64,000 nucleotides of DNA from contig NZ_FYED01000002.1 in assembly GCF_900187565.1 (NCBI RefSeq), positions 367,193-431,192 on the forward strand, read 5' to 3'. The translations under genes and the position numbers were made by a program. Under the pieces are notes generated by a model that was not told where the DNA came from, made no database searches, and was given only the letters and a program-made list of their open reading frames with translations. This DNA comes from Pseudomonas sp. Irchel 3A7. Its GTDB lineage: Bacteria > Pseudomonadota > Gammaproteobacteria > Pseudomonadales > Pseudomonadaceae. This document shows, piece after piece, positions 45,029-54,980 of this stretch (its first letter is position 1; each line of letters starts with the position of its first letter).

Positions 45029-46183
45029 TCAGACGCAGACTTCGCGGGGCTTGAAGGTCATCAGCGCGATGGCCAACAGGATCGAGGCCAGGATAAAGCC
45101 GGCCGCGGCGAAACCAAGGCCTTGCAGGCCGACACTGTCGATCACGCGCCCGCCGATCATGGCGCCCAGGCCGATCCCCAGGTTGCCCCCGGCGATGTTC
45201 AGCGACGCCGCAAATGCCGGCGCTTCAGGCGCAGCCTTCATCAGGCGCACGTGACTGACCAGGAACAACGCAGCCTGGGTCACACCCCAGATGCCCATTG
45301 CCGCCGCCAGTCCGAGGGGCGAATGAATGTTCGGCACCAACGCCACCAGGCCGGCAATCATGAAGGCGCAGAACATCATCGAGGCTAGCAGCGGATGGCG
45401 ATCCACCGCGCGACCACCCAACGAGTTGCCGATCAGCCCGACCGCGCCGAAACCCATCAGGCACCAGCCGACCACCGTGCCGTTGAATCCGGCCAGGCGT
45501 TCAAGGATGTCCGCCAGGTAGGTGTAGGCGGTGAACATGCCGCTGAACACCACGATCGACAGCAGCACGTGCCCGACCATCAAGGGGCTGCGCAGGATCT
45601 TGAACTGTGAGAGGAAGCTGACTTGATGCTGATGCAGGCTGGTTTTCGGCAGGTAGATAAACAGCAGCAACGCCTTGGCAAAAGCGATCAACGCCAGAAG
45701 GGTGAAAGCACTGCGCCAGCCGAACGCATCGGAAATCAGCGTACCCACCGGAATGCCGAACACCGTGGCGCAAACAATGCCAAAGCCAATCTTGGCCACG
45801 GCGCGCCCGGCCTGATCCGGCCCGACGATGTCCACCGCCGTCTCACTGGCCAGTGACCAGAACACCGGCAAGCCCAATGCCGGAATCAACCGGGCAAGCG
45901 CCATCACCCAGATGTTCGGCGCCAGCGCCGCGAGGATGTTGGCCAGGCCAATCATGATCAGCACCGAGATAAACAGCTTGCGCCGCTCGAAGCGGGCGAA
46001 ATATGCCGTGAGGAACGGCCCGAACGCGGCGACGGTAAAGGCAAACAGGGTCACCAGCAAACCCGCTTGCGGGATGCTGACGTCAAGGTCTCGGGCAATG
46101 GCCGGCAACAGGCCGACGATGATGAATTCCGTGGTCAGCACCGTAAAACCGGCGGCTGACAACAGAAGAATGGGCAACAACAT
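45029..46183 (-). CDS. MFS exporter, DHA1 family (AraJ/SotB-like)
   Basis: 384 residues from the ATG at 46183 (GGAG 6 bases upstream); a frame reaching 46456 would cross the REPIN region. Twelve hydrophobic segments and the DHA1 loop motif (TAYFARFERRKLFISVLIMIG). Likely a drug or sugar effluxer. It is convergent with the NhaR-like gene (4-base gap), so not its co-transcribed target. Confidence 0.88.
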   Translation of the reverse strand: MLLPILLLSAAGFTVLTTEFIIVGLLPAIARDLDVSIPQAGLLVTLFAFTVAAFGPFLTAYFARFERRKLFISVLIMIGLANILAALAPNIWVMALARLIPALGLPVFWSLASETAVDIVGPDQAGRAVAKIGFGIVCATVFGIPVGTLISDAFGWRSAFTLLALIAFAKALLLFIYLPKTSLHQHQVSFLSQFKILRSPLMVGHVLLSIVVFSGMFTAYTYLADILERLAGFNGTVVGWCLMGFGAVGLIGNSLGGRAVDRHPLLASMMFCAFMIAGLVALVPNIHSPLGLAAAMGIWGVTQAALFLVSHVRLMKAAPEAPAFAASLNIAGGNLGIGLGAMIGGRVIDSVGLQGLGFAAAGFILASILLAIALMTFKPREVCV

Positions 46184-46589
46184 GCAGAACTCCAGAAAAC
46201 GACGACACCAGCGATAGCCCGAAGGCCCACTGGCAAAGATGAAAATGAGGATGGCGAAGCTTAACAGAGTGTTTCCGCACACGGTTGCATGAACCTGCAC
46301 ATTGCGCCGCACATTTGGGTGGCAGATCGTCACAGGGCTGAAGGATCGGGCCCCCGCTGTGATAAAGTCCGCGCCCTTGTGGCGAGGGAGCTTGCTCCCG
46401 CTGGCCTGCACAGCAGGCCCATTTGTCGGGGCCGTTTCGCTGCCCGGCGGGAGCAAGCTCCCTCGCCACCGGAATCAGCGCCGGCATTAGCCCCGTGTTC
46501 CCTCTTTCGGTTTCCCGCCTGCGGCCTGCCCTGTTTCTTGCTGCAAACCTGCGAAACCATGCATTTATAAAAAATCAGAGATGCCGTTC
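46184..46589. other. Intergenic stretch upstream of sstT
   Basis: About 400 bases with no credible coding frame. It contains the REPIN at 46379-46469 of a separate subtype and presumably the divergent promoters of the exporter and sstT. Confidence 0.5.
46379..46469. repeat. REPIN, GTGGCGAGGGAGCTTGCTCCC subtype
   Basis: Inverted units TGTGGCGAGGGAGCTTGCTCCC and GGGAGCAAGCTCCCTCGCCAC. Head and palindrome core differ from all other REPs in the window. Confidence 0.88.
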
Positions 46590-47822
46590 ATGACCGCTTC
46601 ATCCCCTTCGCTATTGCAACGCCTGAAACGCACCAGCCTGGTCACACAAATCATCATTGGCTTGATCGCCGGGATTGGCCTGGCCCTGATTGCGCCTGAA
46701 GCGGCGAAGTCCACCGCCTTCATTGGCAAAGTCTTCGTGTCCGCCCTGAAGGCGGTCGCGCCGATTCTGGTGTTCGTGCTGGTCATGGCGTCGATCGCCA
46801 ACCACAAGCACGGCCAGGAAACCCACATCCGGCCGATCCTGTTTCTGTATCTGCTGGGCACGTTCGCTGCCGCCGTGGTCGCGGTGGTTGCCAGCATGAT
46901 GTTCCCATCGAGCCTGGTCCTCTCGACCCAAGACGTAGCCGTCACCGCACCAGGTGGCATCAGCGAAGTGCTGCAAAGCCTGTTGCTCAGCGTGGTCGAC
47001 AACCCGGTCAGCGCACTGATGAACGCCAATTTTATCGGCATTCTGGCCTGGGCCATCGGCATGGGCGTCGCCATTCGCCATGCCGGTGACACCACGCGCG
47101 AGGTGCTGGGTGACTTGTCCAACGGCGTGACGGTGATTGTGCGTCTGGTGATCAGCTTTGCACCGCTGGGGATTTTCGGCCTCGTGGCCTCGACCCTCGC
47201 GACGTCCGGCTTCGGCGCCTTGATCGGTTATGCGCAACTGCTCGCCGTGTTGCTGGGCTGCATGCTGTTCGTGGCCCTGGTGATGAACCCGGTCATCGTG
47301 TTCTGGAAACTGCGCCGCAACCCGTATCCACTGGTGTTGATGTGCTTGCGGGAAAGCGGTATCACCGCGTTTTTCACCCGCAGTTCGGCGGCGAACATTC
47401 CGGTCAACCTTGAGTTGAGCAAACGTCTGGGCCTGCACGAAGACACTTACTCGGTGTCGATCCCGCTCGGCGCCACCATCAACATGGCCGGAGCGGCTAT
47501 CACCATCACCGTGCTGACGTTGGCGGCGGTGCACACGCTGGGCATTGCCGTGGACATTCCAACGGCCATTCTGCTGAGCGTCGTCGCAGCCATTTGCGCC
47601 TGTGGTGCCTCGGGCGTGGCCGGTGGTTCGCTGCTGCTGATCCCGCTGGCGTGCAGCCTGTTCGGCATCCCGAGCGAAATCGCCATGCAGGTGGTGGCGG
47701 TCGGTTTCATCATCGGTGTGCTGCAGGATTCGGCGGAGACCGCGTTGAATTCTTCGACCGATGTGCTGTTCACGGCGGCGGCTTGCCTGGGTGAAGAACA
47801 AAAGACACAGCGATTGGCGTGA
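46590..47822 (+). CDS. sstT: Serine/threonine:sodium symporter
   Basis: 410 residues from the ATG at 46590, which is spaced correctly from CAGAG; the ATG at 46581 is only two bases from it. Dicarboxylate/amino acid:cation symporter fold with [37 protein letters not shown] and [22 protein letters not shown], which match SstT. It takes up serine and threonine with sodium across the inner membrane. Monocistronic. Confidence 0.94.
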   Translation: MTASSPSLLQRLKRTSLVTQIIIGLIAGIGLALIAPEAAKSTAFIGKVFVSALKAVAPILVFVLVMASIANHKHGQETHIRPILFLYLLGTFAAAVVAVVASMMFPSSLVLSTQDVAVTAPGGISEVLQSLLLSVVDNPVSALMNANFIGILAWAIGMGVAIRHAGDTTREVLGDLSNGVTVIVRLVISFAPLGIFGLVASTLATSGFGALIGYAQLLAVLLGCMLFVALVMNPVIVFWKLRRNPYPLVLMCLRESGITAFFTRSSAANIPVNLELSKRLGLHEDTYSVSIPLGATINMAGAAITITVLTLAAVHTLGIAVDIPTAILLSVVAAICACGASGVAGGSLLLIPLACSLFGIPSEIAMQVVAVGFIIGVLQDSAETALNSSTDVLFTAAACLGEEQKTQRLA

Positions 47823-47832
47823 CAGCCAACCC

Positions 47833-47932
47833 TGTAGGAGCGAGCTTGCTCGCGATGATCGACCAGACACCGCGGGCAATCAGACAGCTCGCGTTATCGT
47901 TGACGACCATCGCGAGCAAGCTCGCTCCTACA
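47833..47932. repeat. REPIN, GTAGGAGCGAGCTTGCTCGCGAT subtype
   Basis: Inverted units with head GTAGGAG and core GCGAGCTTGCTCGC; same subtype as at 51536. Confidence 0.88.
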
Positions 47933-47947
47933 GGAACTCCGGGAGGT

Positions 47948-48457
47948 TTAGAACGCGCCCATGTAATCGCGCTTGCCCACTTCCACGCCGTTATGACGCA
48001 GCAGTGCGTAAGCCGTGGTGACGTGGAAGAAGAACTGCGGCAAGCCGTAGGTCAGCAAGTAAGCCTGGCCGGAGAAGCGCTTCTCTTTAGGCGTGCCCGG
48101 ACGGGTCACGATTTCGATGCCTTCCTTGCCGTTGATCTGCTCCGGTTTGATCTCGCCGATGAACGCCAGCACCTTGGCGATCAGCGCTTGCAGTTCGGCG
48201 AAGGTGGTTTCGGTGTCGTCGTATTTCGGCAATTCGATCTCGGCCAGACGCGCGGATACACCTTTGCTGAAATCAACCGCGATCTGCACCTGGCGCACCA
48301 ACGGGAACATATCCGGGTACAGGCGAGCTTGCAGGAAGGCGTTCGGATCGATGTTCTTGGCGGCGGCATGGGCCTCGGCCTTTTTCAGCACGTCGCTCAG
48401 GGCGTTGAGCATTTGCTGGAAAACAGGAACGGAAGCGTCGTACAGGGAAATGGTCAT
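47948..48457 (-). CDS. DUF1993 family protein
   Basis: 169 residues. MTISLYDASVPVFQQMLNALSDVL and the His-containing FSGQAYLLTYGLPQFFFHVTTAYALLRHNGVEVGKRDY end fit DUF1993, a four-helix DinB-like family. No signal or membrane segment. Monocistronic and divergent from yceH. Biochemical role unknown. Confidence 0.85.
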   Translation of the reverse strand: MTISLYDASVPVFQQMLNALSDVLKKAEAHAAAKNIDPNAFLQARLYPDMFPLVRQVQIAVDFSKGVSARLAEIELPKYDDTETTFAELQALIAKVLAFIGEIKPEQINGKEGIEIVTRPGTPKEKRFSGQAYLLTYGLPQFFFHVTTAYALLRHNGVEVGKRDYMGAF

Positions 48458-48596
48458 GGCAGTCTCATGTGATGACAGGAGGGAAACGTCGGCCGATTAT
48501 AGCCATGCCCGCCCCTCCTGCGGCTTGTCTTTTATCCTGCAAGGATTAGGCTAGGCGGCTTCGATGGCATGCTTCGACTGCATAGGGAAAAGCGCG

Positions 48597-49241
48597 ATGA
48601 GCACTGAACAACAACAGACCTTCGACGAACCGCGCCTCAACAGCACGGAAATCCGCATTCTGGGTTCGTTGATCGAGAAACAGGCCACCAGCCCGGAAAC
48701 CTATCCGCTGACCCTCAATGCGCTGGTAATTGCCTGCAATCAGAAAACCAGTCGCGAACCGGTGATGAACCTGACCCAGGGTCAGGTCGGCCAGAGCCTG
48801 CGCGCGCTTGAAGGACGCGGCTTCACCAAACTGGTGATGGGCAGCCGCGCCGATCGCTGGGAGCATAAGGTCGACAAGGCCCTGGAGCTGGTGCCAGCGC
48901 AGGTGATTCTGATGGGGTTGCTGTACCTGCGCGGCCCGCAAACCGTCAATGAACTGCTGACCCGCAGCGGGCGCATGCATGATTTCGAAGACAGCGAGCA
49001 GGTCGTGCATCAGCTTGAACGGTTGATTGCCCGGGGGCTGGCGCTGCTGATTCCACGCCAGGCCGGACAGCGGGAAGACCGCTATATGCATGCCATGGGT
49101 GATCCGGCGGATATCGAGGCGATTCTGGCCGCGCGGCAGAACCCGGTTGAGCGCAGTGGCGGCGGTGTTTCGGTCGAGCGGATCGAAGAGCTGGAAGCGC
49201 GGATTGCGGCGTTGGAAGAGCGGTTGGCACGGTTGGAATAG
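48597..49241 (+). CDS. YceH/UPF0502 family protein (DUF480)
   Basis: 214 residues from the ATG at 48597. The DUF480 signature [29 protein letters not shown] (core [13 protein letters not shown]) and two winged-helix-like repeats, then a C-terminal coiled coil ([20 protein letters not shown]). Possibly DNA-binding; role not established. The start two frames further upstream (48564) has no site. Confidence 0.9.
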   Translation: MSTEQQQTFDEPRLNSTEIRILGSLIEKQATSPETYPLTLNALVIACNQKTSREPVMNLTQGQVGQSLRALEGRGFTKLVMGSRADRWEHKVDKALELVPAQVILMGLLYLRGPQTVNELLTRSGRMHDFEDSEQVVHQLERLIARGLALLIPRQAGQREDRYMHAMGDPADIEAILAARQNPVERSGGGVSVERIEELEARIAALEERLARLE

Positions 49242-49255
49242 CGACACGATCCAAC

Positions 49256-49344
49256 TGTGGGAGCGAGCCTGCTCGCGAACGCGGAGTATCAGACACCATT
49301 AATGTGACTGACAGACCGCTTTCGCGAGCAGGCTCGCTCCCACA
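49256..49344. repeat. REPIN between convergent genes
   Basis: Full inverted pair of the main REP subtype between yceH and the cupin gene. Confidence 0.9.
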
Positions 49345-49365
49345 GTGGCTTGGAAGTCGCTGTTA

Positions 49366-49884
49366 CTATTCCCCCTCCCAATAATCCACCCCATCCCCCT
49401 GCCGGGCCACGGCGACGAATCCCGAGGCATTGCCCTCGGCGTCGACCTTGAAGTCATCCATCACCACATACTTTCCGGAATCCGGGTATTCGCAGATGTC
49501 CGGTGATTGCTGGGTGCTGACCGCCAGGTAACGCAGTTCGCCGTTACTGGTATTGATGATCTGATGCGCCCTTTCCGGACCACCCGCCGGGCAGGCAATC
49601 ACGTCACCGGCGCGGATCGCAAAGCGCTCGGAGCCAAGACGCACCTCCCCTTCCCCGGCCACGACGTAGAACATTTCCTCATTGACCCGGTGGCTGTGAA
49701 ACGGGCTGCCGCGCATGCCGGGCTCCAGCGCATACAAGCGATAACCGAGCTTCTGTGCGCCCAGTTGCTGACCGATGCGCGCAATGCGTTGTTGATAGCG
49801 ACCGGCGGTTTCTCCGGTCGGGGCAAATTCTTCGGGCAGTGGTTCTAACTCGACCTGATCCAGATTGAGAATCGCGGGGTGCAT
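49366..49884 (-). CDS. Cupin domain protein
   Basis: 172 residues from the ATG at 49884. Cupin motif 1 with metal ligands in FHSHRVNEEMFYVVAGEGEVRLG and motif 2 in CPAGGPERAHQIIN. Likely a small cytosolic metal-binding enzyme or sugar-binding protein. Frames extending to 50004 enter the REPIN. Monocistronic. Confidence 0.88.
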   Translation of the reverse strand: MHPAILNLDQVELEPLPEEFAPTGETAGRYQQRIARIGQQLGAQKLGYRLYALEPGMRGSPFHSHRVNEEMFYVVAGEGEVRLGSERFAIRAGDVIACPAGGPERAHQIINTSNGELRYLAVSTQQSPDICEYPDSGKYVVMDDFKVDAEGNASGFVAVARQGDGVDYWEGE

Positions 49885-49981
49885 GGGAACCTCGGTCACG
49901 GTGATTGTTGTTGGAGGGCAAGTCTTTGCTTGCTGGCCAGCAGTATAAGCCGAGGAGCACCTGCGAGACCGAGTCGCCGCT

Positions 49982-50052
49982 TTCGCGAGCAGGCTCGTTC
50001 CCACAGGTTATGTGAGCGCCACAAATCCCTGTGGGAGCGAGCCTGCTCGCGA
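49982..50052. repeat. REPIN, outward orientation
   Basis: REP units at 49982-50006 and 50029-50052 with a short spacer; left unit has one T substitution in CTCGTTCCC. Confidence 0.85.
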
Positions 50053-50085
50053 AGCCGTCAGTCAGGTCGGCAAATAACCTGAAGA

Positions 50086-50904
50086 TCACCCCCGCGCAAA
50101 CGCCACCGCCGCCCGAAACTGCTCCTCCGTCGGCCGCACGCCGGTGTACAACACAAACTGCTCCAGCGCCTGGATCGCAATCACTTCCAGCCCGGTAATC
50201 ACCTGCTTACCCTCGGCACGTCCCCGCACGATGAGCGGGGTTTCCGAAGGAATCGCCACCACATCGAAGACAATACCCGCAGCTTTGATGACATCTGCCT
50301 CGAACGCCAGTTGACCCGCCTCCGGCCCGCCATCCATGCCGACCGGAGTGACATTGACCAGCATTTGCGGACGCCGCGAGCCCAGCTCGGCTTGCCATGG
50401 GTAGTCCAGGGATTCGGCCAGGGCACGGCCGGCGCGCTCGTTCCGGGCCACGATCAAGCCGTTCTTGTAGCCACCGTCGCGCAAGGCACTGGCAACGGCC
50501 TTGGCCATGCCGCCGCTGCCGCGCAGGGCAAACGTGGTGTCCTTGGGCACCGCGTGGGTGTCCAGCAACCGGGCAATGGCGATGTAATCGGTGTTGTAGG
50601 CCTTGAGGTGGCCGTTGGTGTTGACGATGGTGTTGATCGACTGGATGGCGGCGGCCGAGGCGTCCAGCTCATCGACCAGGGCTATGCAGGCTTCCTTGAA
50701 TGGCATGGACACGCCGCAGCCGCGAATACCCAAGGCGCGAATGCCGCCCACCGCCCCCGGCAAGTCCTGACTGCTGAACGCCTTGTAATAAAAATTCAGC
50801 CCCAATTGCTCATACAGATGATTGTGAAATCGCAGGCCAAAGTTCCCGGGGCGCCCGGAGAGGGACATGCACAGCTGGGTGTCTTTGTTCGGGTTCATCT
50901 GCAT
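50086..50904 (-). CDS. Shikimate 5-dehydrogenase family protein (AroE paralogue)
   Basis: 272 residues from the ATG at 50904, 6 bases after AAGGAG. The substrate region SMPFKEACIALVDELD (with the catalytic Lys), NTDY and the nucleotide-binding GSGGMAKAVASAL match the AroE/YdiB family. It is not beside aro genes and is more diverged than housekeeping AroE, so it may use quinate, another hydroxyacid, or shikimate in catabolism. C-terminal IQALEQFVLYTG is conserved. Confidence 0.85.
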   Translation of the reverse strand: MQMNPNKDTQLCMSLSGRPGNFGLRFHNHLYEQLGLNFYYKAFSSQDLPGAVGGIRALGIRGCGVSMPFKEACIALVDELDASAAAIQSINTIVNTNGHLKAYNTDYIAIARLLDTHAVPKDTTFALRGSGGMAKAVASALRDGGYKNGLIVARNERAGRALAESLDYPWQAELGSRRPQMLVNVTPVGMDGGPEAGQLAFEADVIKAAGIVFDVVAIPSETPLIVRGRAEGKQVITGLEVIAIQALEQFVLYTGVRPTEEQFRAAVAFARG

Positions 50905-51149
50905 GCGGATCTCCTTGCAATACACTTTCGGATGGACGGAAACAGCCGGCCGACCTGTTCTGTTTGATCATGATTCCATGCCTGCACACGGCCTCGTTCG
51001 ACCGTCAGCAAGCCGGTACAGACCTTACACAAAATTTACCCAACGGCTGTGCTGATTCTCAAAAAAAAGCTGTCTTAGAAGTATCCCCGCGACAATCCTT
51101 GGGCCTATTGCAGACACAAGCGCCGGGGGCGATGAACCGAGGAACTATC

Positions 51150-51512
51150 ATGATCCGTAAAATCCCCACAGTTGCCTTGCTGATTGGTGCTCTGGCTATC
51201 ACAGGGCAAGCGCAAGCCCATGGTGGTGGCAATGACGCGGCGGTATTCGGGGCGATTGTGGGTACGGCCATCGTCGGCTCCGCCCTGATCAACGCCAACC
51301 GGCCGGTGTATGTCGCGCCACAACCGGTCTATGCCCCACCCCCTCCTGTTTACTACGCACCGCCTCCTCCGGTTTATTACCAGCCGGCGCCGGTGTACGT
51401 GCAACAACCGATCTACTACCGTCCGGCACCGGTCTACTATGGACCACCCCGTGGTTATTACGGCCCGCCACGCGGCTACTACGGCCCTCCCCGCGGCTAT
51501 GGCCGCTGGTGA
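51150..51512 (+). CDS. Exported glycine-zipper protein with Pro/Tyr repeats
   Basis: 120 residues. GAGGA upstream fixes the ATG at 51150. Signal peptide (TVALLIGALAITGQAQA), a glycine-zipper segment (AVFGAIVGTAIVGSALI), then 60 residues of Pro/Tyr repeats such as PPPPVYY, ending in three YYGPPRG units. Probably a surface or periplasmic structural protein. Such repeats are often length-variable between strains. Confidence 0.8.
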   Translation: MIRKIPTVALLIGALAITGQAQAHGGGNDAAVFGAIVGTAIVGSALINANRPVYVAPQPVYAPPPPVYYAPPPPVYYQPAPVYVQQPIYYRPAPVYYGPPRGYYGPPRGYYGPPRGYGRW

Positions 51513-51535
51513 CAGACGCATCATGGCCCCGCCTT

Positions 51536-51637
51536 TGTAGGAGCGAGCTTGCTCGCGATGGTCCCGAGAGCGCCGCGTACACCCGCCATGCACGCGTTAT
51601 CGTTCACATCCATCGCGAGCAGAGCTCGCTCCTACAG
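51536..51637. repeat. REPIN, GTAGGAGCGAGCTTGCTCGCGAT subtype
   Basis: Inverted pair of the same subtype as at 47833; the right unit has an AGAGC insertion in its core. Confidence 0.85.
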
Positions 51638-51827
51638 ATGTCAGCCGTTCGTCGGCCCGCGTCTGGATAAATCTCGTCAGTGTCGTTATCGGGACAGCAT
51701 CGGCTGTTCAAGCGGGCAAGATTGACTCGCCCCTGCCATTGGGGAAACAGTCATATTTATGTCATGTCAGCACCGCAAGCTTGAACCTGTCCGCCAACAA
51801 CAGGTTGATAACAACAAGGACGCCCTC

Positions 51828-52022
51828 ATGCCCACGCAGAACCCGCACCGCATTGTCGGTCTATGCACCTCCAGCAAGGTGTACAACGCCCTGACCGAAC
51901 TCAAGCACCTGGAAGGTCATCGCAGCGCCAAGTTTCTCTCGCTGCTGACGCAAAACCTGGTGCGCAAAGGTCTGCTCAACGAGCAGGAAGTGGTCCATAT
52001 GCTCGATCAGGTGGTCGACTGA
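51828..52022 (+). CDS. Small conserved-looking protein
   Basis: 64 residues from MPTQNPHRIVGLC; AAGGA lies about 12 bases upstream. Predicted alpha-helical with TSSKVYNALTELKHLEGHRS and a C-terminal LLNEQEVVHMLDQVVD. No signal or membrane segment. No family known to me. Confidence 0.6.
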   Translation: MPTQNPHRIVGLCTSSKVYNALTELKHLEGHRSAKFLSLLTQNLVRKGLLNEQEVVHMLDQVVD

Positions 52023-52134
52023 GCGACAGACGGCCAGTTGGCCTCAACGACATCAATGACCACTATCGAAAACGGTGATTGTCGGAAAAATCGGCCGCCC
52101 CGTAAGGTAGCTCCATAGATTGATGGAGGTACTT

Positions 52135-52329
52135 ATGATGTCTCAGGTTCAGATCATGTCCGTAATCGGCAGCGCCGTCCCCGCATCCCTCAGGGAATCG
52201 GGCCTGCTTGCCTGCTGGTATCTGGTACTGGACGGCGAACCGATCAGCGGCCCGCTCACTTCACTACCCGCCGCCCAGGCGATGTCGCAGCGCGTCAGCG
52301 CGGGCCAGACAGGCAAACTCAACGCCTAA
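52135..52329 (+). CDS. Small protein, unknown
   Basis: 64 residues from the ATG at 52135, or 63 from 52138; GGAGGT precedes both. A mixed sequence with the SQVQIMSVIGSAVPASLRES start and a LDGEPISGPLTSLPAAQAMSQRV core. Its stop overlaps the stop of the convergent permease gene by a few bases, an unusually tight convergent pair. Function unknown. Confidence 0.65.
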   Translation: MMSQVQIMSVIGSAVPASLRESGLLACWYLVLDGEPISGPLTSLPAAQAMSQRVSAGQTGKLNA

Positions 52330-53387
52330 GGCAGCTGAACCCGCGGTCTGGTTTCAAGGAAAATGTCCCAGCTCGACATGAACAACGCGGCAATCAATGG
52401 TCCGATGACAAATCCGTTGAGCCCGAAAACCGCCAGGCCGCCGAGGGTCGAGATCAGGATCAGGTAGTCCGGCATCTTCGTATCCTTGCCCACCAGTATC
52501 GGGCGCAGCACGTTATCCACCAGCCCGATCACGAACACCCCGAACAGCCCCAGCACCACCCCCTGCCAGATCGCCCCCGTAAACAGGAAAAATGCCGCCA
52601 CGGGCGCCCAGACAATCCCTGCGCCCACCGCCGGCAACAGCGACAAAAATGCCATCAACACCGCCCAGAGCAATACGCTGGGGATGTCCAGAAACCAGAA
52701 AATCAAACCGCCCAATGCGCCCTGCGTGATCGCCACCAGCAGGTTGCCTTTTACCGTGGCCCTGACCACGCGATTGAACTTGAGCTGCAAACGACGCTTC
52801 TGCTGTTCTTCCAGCGGCACCGCCGCGCGCACCTGGCGTGCGAGTTCCGCGCCGTCGCGCAGAAAAAAGAACAACAGGTAGAGCATGATGAAAAAACTGA
52901 TGATGAACTCGAAGGTTCCCTGGCCGAAACTGAAAGCCTGGCTCGCCAACACTTGCCCCCCTGCCACCGCGCTCTTGATGATTTTCTCCCGCATCCCCTC
53001 CAACCCACCCAGGCCGAAGCGATCCATCAAATGCTGGAAGTAAGGCGGCAGACTGTGCTTGAACTGCGCCACATAACCGGCGATGTCCAGCTCGCCGCTT
53101 TCAATGCTTTTGTAAACCGCTGCGCCCTCCTGAACCAGAAAGAAACTGAGGACAATCACCGGCAGAATCGCAATCACCAGACAGATGCTCAGGGTGAGCA
53201 ATGACGTGATGTTGCGTTCCCAGGCGAATTTCAATTGCAGTCGACGCTGCAGGGGCGCAAAGAGGATGCCGAGGATCACCGCCCAGAACACCGCGCCGTA
53301 AAACGGCAGCAGAATCCAGACAAAAGCGATGCTCACCACACCCAGCAGAACCGTCAGGGATTTGTCTTGCAGTTTTTCTTCGTTCAT
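52326..53387 (-). CDS. AI-2E (PerM) family permease
   Basis: 353 residues from the ATG at 53387. About eight hydrophobic segments with the family features FYGAVFWAVILGILFAPL near the start and LISTLGGLAVFGLNGFVIGPLIAALF at the end. The family includes TqsA and Na+/H+ antiporter-like proteins. The substrate cannot be inferred here; there is no luxS context. Confidence 0.88.
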   Translation of the reverse strand: MNEEKLQDKSLTVLLGVVSIAFVWILLPFYGAVFWAVILGILFAPLQRRLQLKFAWERNITSLLTLSICLVIAILPVIVLSFFLVQEGAAVYKSIESGELDIAGYVAQFKHSLPPYFQHLMDRFGLGGLEGMREKIIKSAVAGGQVLASQAFSFGQGTFEFIISFFIMLYLLFFFLRDGAELARQVRAAVPLEEQQKRRLQLKFNRVVRATVKGNLLVAITQGALGGLIFWFLDIPSVLLWAVLMAFLSLLPAVGAGIVWAPVAAFFLFTGAIWQGVVLGLFGVFVIGLVDNVLRPILVGKDTKMPDYLILISTLGGLAVFGLNGFVIGPLIAALFMSSWDIFLETRPRVQLP

Positions 53388-53549
53388 GTCCGATCCATGC
53401 CAGTGCGCCGGGACGCAGAATTGCGTCCTGATGCTTAGGCCGCCACGGCTCGCGCGAGTGCCATCCGTTTGTTCATCAAGCATAGATCCAGATCAATAAA
53501 CCCTCGGGACAAGGTGTTTACCCTCGACGACTTTTGCGATCGACCCGCC

Positions 53550-54875
53550 ATGAAGCTCATTGCCCCCGAACTGCTCGCCCCTGCCGGCACCCTGAAAAAC
53601 ATGCGCTATGCCTTCGCCTACGGTGCCGATGCCGTGTACGCCGGCCAACCGCGCTACAGCTTGCGAGTGCGCAACAACGAATTCGACCATGCCACCCTGG
53701 CTCTTGGCATTGACGAGGCACAGGCTCAGGGCAAGCGCTTTTATGTGGTGGTGAACATCGCGCCGCACAACGCCAAGCTCAAGACCTTCCTCAAAGACCT
53801 GGCGCCCGTCATCGCCATGGCGCCCGATGCCCTGATCATGTCCGACCCCGGCCTGATCATGCTGGTGCGTCGACACTACCCGCAGATGCCGATTCACCTC
53901 TCGGTGCAAGCCAACACGGTGAACTGGGCGAGCGTCGAGTTCTGGCAGCAGCAGGGTTTGAGCCGGATCATCCTGTCGCGGGAACTGTCCCTGGAAGAAA
54001 TTGGCGAAATCCGCCAACAAGTCCCGGCGATGGAGCTGGAGGTGTTCGTCCATGGCGCGCTGTGCATGGCCTACTCCGGCCGCTGCCTGTTGTCGGGCTA
54101 CATCAACAAACGCGATGCCAATCAGGGCAGTTGCACCAATGCCTGCCGCTGGAAGTATTCGGCGCAGGAAGCCACGGAAAATCAGCTCGGCGAAATCGTC
54201 CAGCACTGCCAGCCGGAACCGACCCTGGGTCTCGGCGCGCCCACCGAGCAAGTTTTCCTGTTGCAAGAAGCCAATCGTCCGGGCGAACTGATGCCGGCCT
54301 TCGAAGACGAGCACGGTACCTACATCATGAACGCCAAGGACCTGCGCGCCGTGCAGCATGTCGAGCGCCTGACCCGGATGGGCGTGCACTCCTTGAAAAT
54401 CGAGGGGCGGACCAAATCACACTTTTATTGCGCACGAACCACGCAGGTCTATCGCCGTGCGATCGATGACGCAGTGGCCGGCCGCGCGTTTGACCGCAGC
54501 CTCATGACCGACCTGGAATCCCTCGCCCAGCGCGGCTACACCGAAGGCTTCCTGCGGCGGCATGTGCATGACGAGTACCAGAACTACCAGAACGGCAGCT
54601 CGGTATCGGAACGGCAACAGTTTGTCGGCGAACTGACCGGCGAACGGCGGGAACGGTTGGCCGAGGTGAAGGTGAAAAACCGCTTCGCCCTGGGCGATCA
54701 CATGGAACTGATGACGCCTAAAGGCAACTTCCACTTCGATCTGCATCAACTGCAAAACGCCAAAGGTGAGCCCATCGACGTGGCGCCGGGGGATGGGCAT
54801 ACGGTGTATCTGCCGATTCCGGATGCGGTGGATCTGCGGTTTGGGTTGTTGATGCGGGATGTGAACGCAACTTAA
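53550..54875 (+). CDS. trhP: Prephenate-dependent tRNA uridine(34) hydroxylase
   Basis: 441 residues from MKLIAPELLAPAGTLKNMRY; frames starting earlier lack a site. The peptidase-U32 family signature LEVFVHGALCMAYSGRCLLSG and the following GSCTNACRW cysteines (iron-sulfur ligands) closely match YegQ/TrhP. TrhP forms 5-hydroxyuridine at U34, the step before cmo5U modification of tRNAs reading four-fold codon boxes. Monocistronic. Confidence 0.94.
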   Translation: MKLIAPELLAPAGTLKNMRYAFAYGADAVYAGQPRYSLRVRNNEFDHATLALGIDEAQAQGKRFYVVVNIAPHNAKLKTFLKDLAPVIAMAPDALIMSDPGLIMLVRRHYPQMPIHLSVQANTVNWASVEFWQQQGLSRIILSRELSLEEIGEIRQQVPAMELEVFVHGALCMAYSGRCLLSGYINKRDANQGSCTNACRWKYSAQEATENQLGEIVQHCQPEPTLGLGAPTEQVFLLQEANRPGELMPAFEDEHGTYIMNAKDLRAVQHVERLTRMGVHSLKIEGRTKSHFYCARTTQVYRRAIDDAVAGRAFDRSLMTDLESLAQRGYTEGFLRRHVHDEYQNYQNGSSVSERQQFVGELTGERRERLAEVKVKNRFALGDHMELMTPKGNFHFDLHQLQNAKGEPIDVAPGDGHTVYLPIPDAVDLRFGLLMRDVNAT

Positions 54876-54881
54876 CAATCC

Positions 54882-54973
54882 CTGTGGGAGCGAGCCTGCT
54901 CGCGAAGCCTGACTTCCAGCCAACATCATTGTTGAATGTTAAATCGCTTTCGCGAGCAGGCTCGCTCCCACAG
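54882..54973. repeat. REPIN between convergent genes
   Basis: Full inverted pair of the main REP subtype; it ends eight bases before the stop of the convergent LysR gene. Confidence 0.9.
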
Positions 54974-54980
54974 AAAAAAG

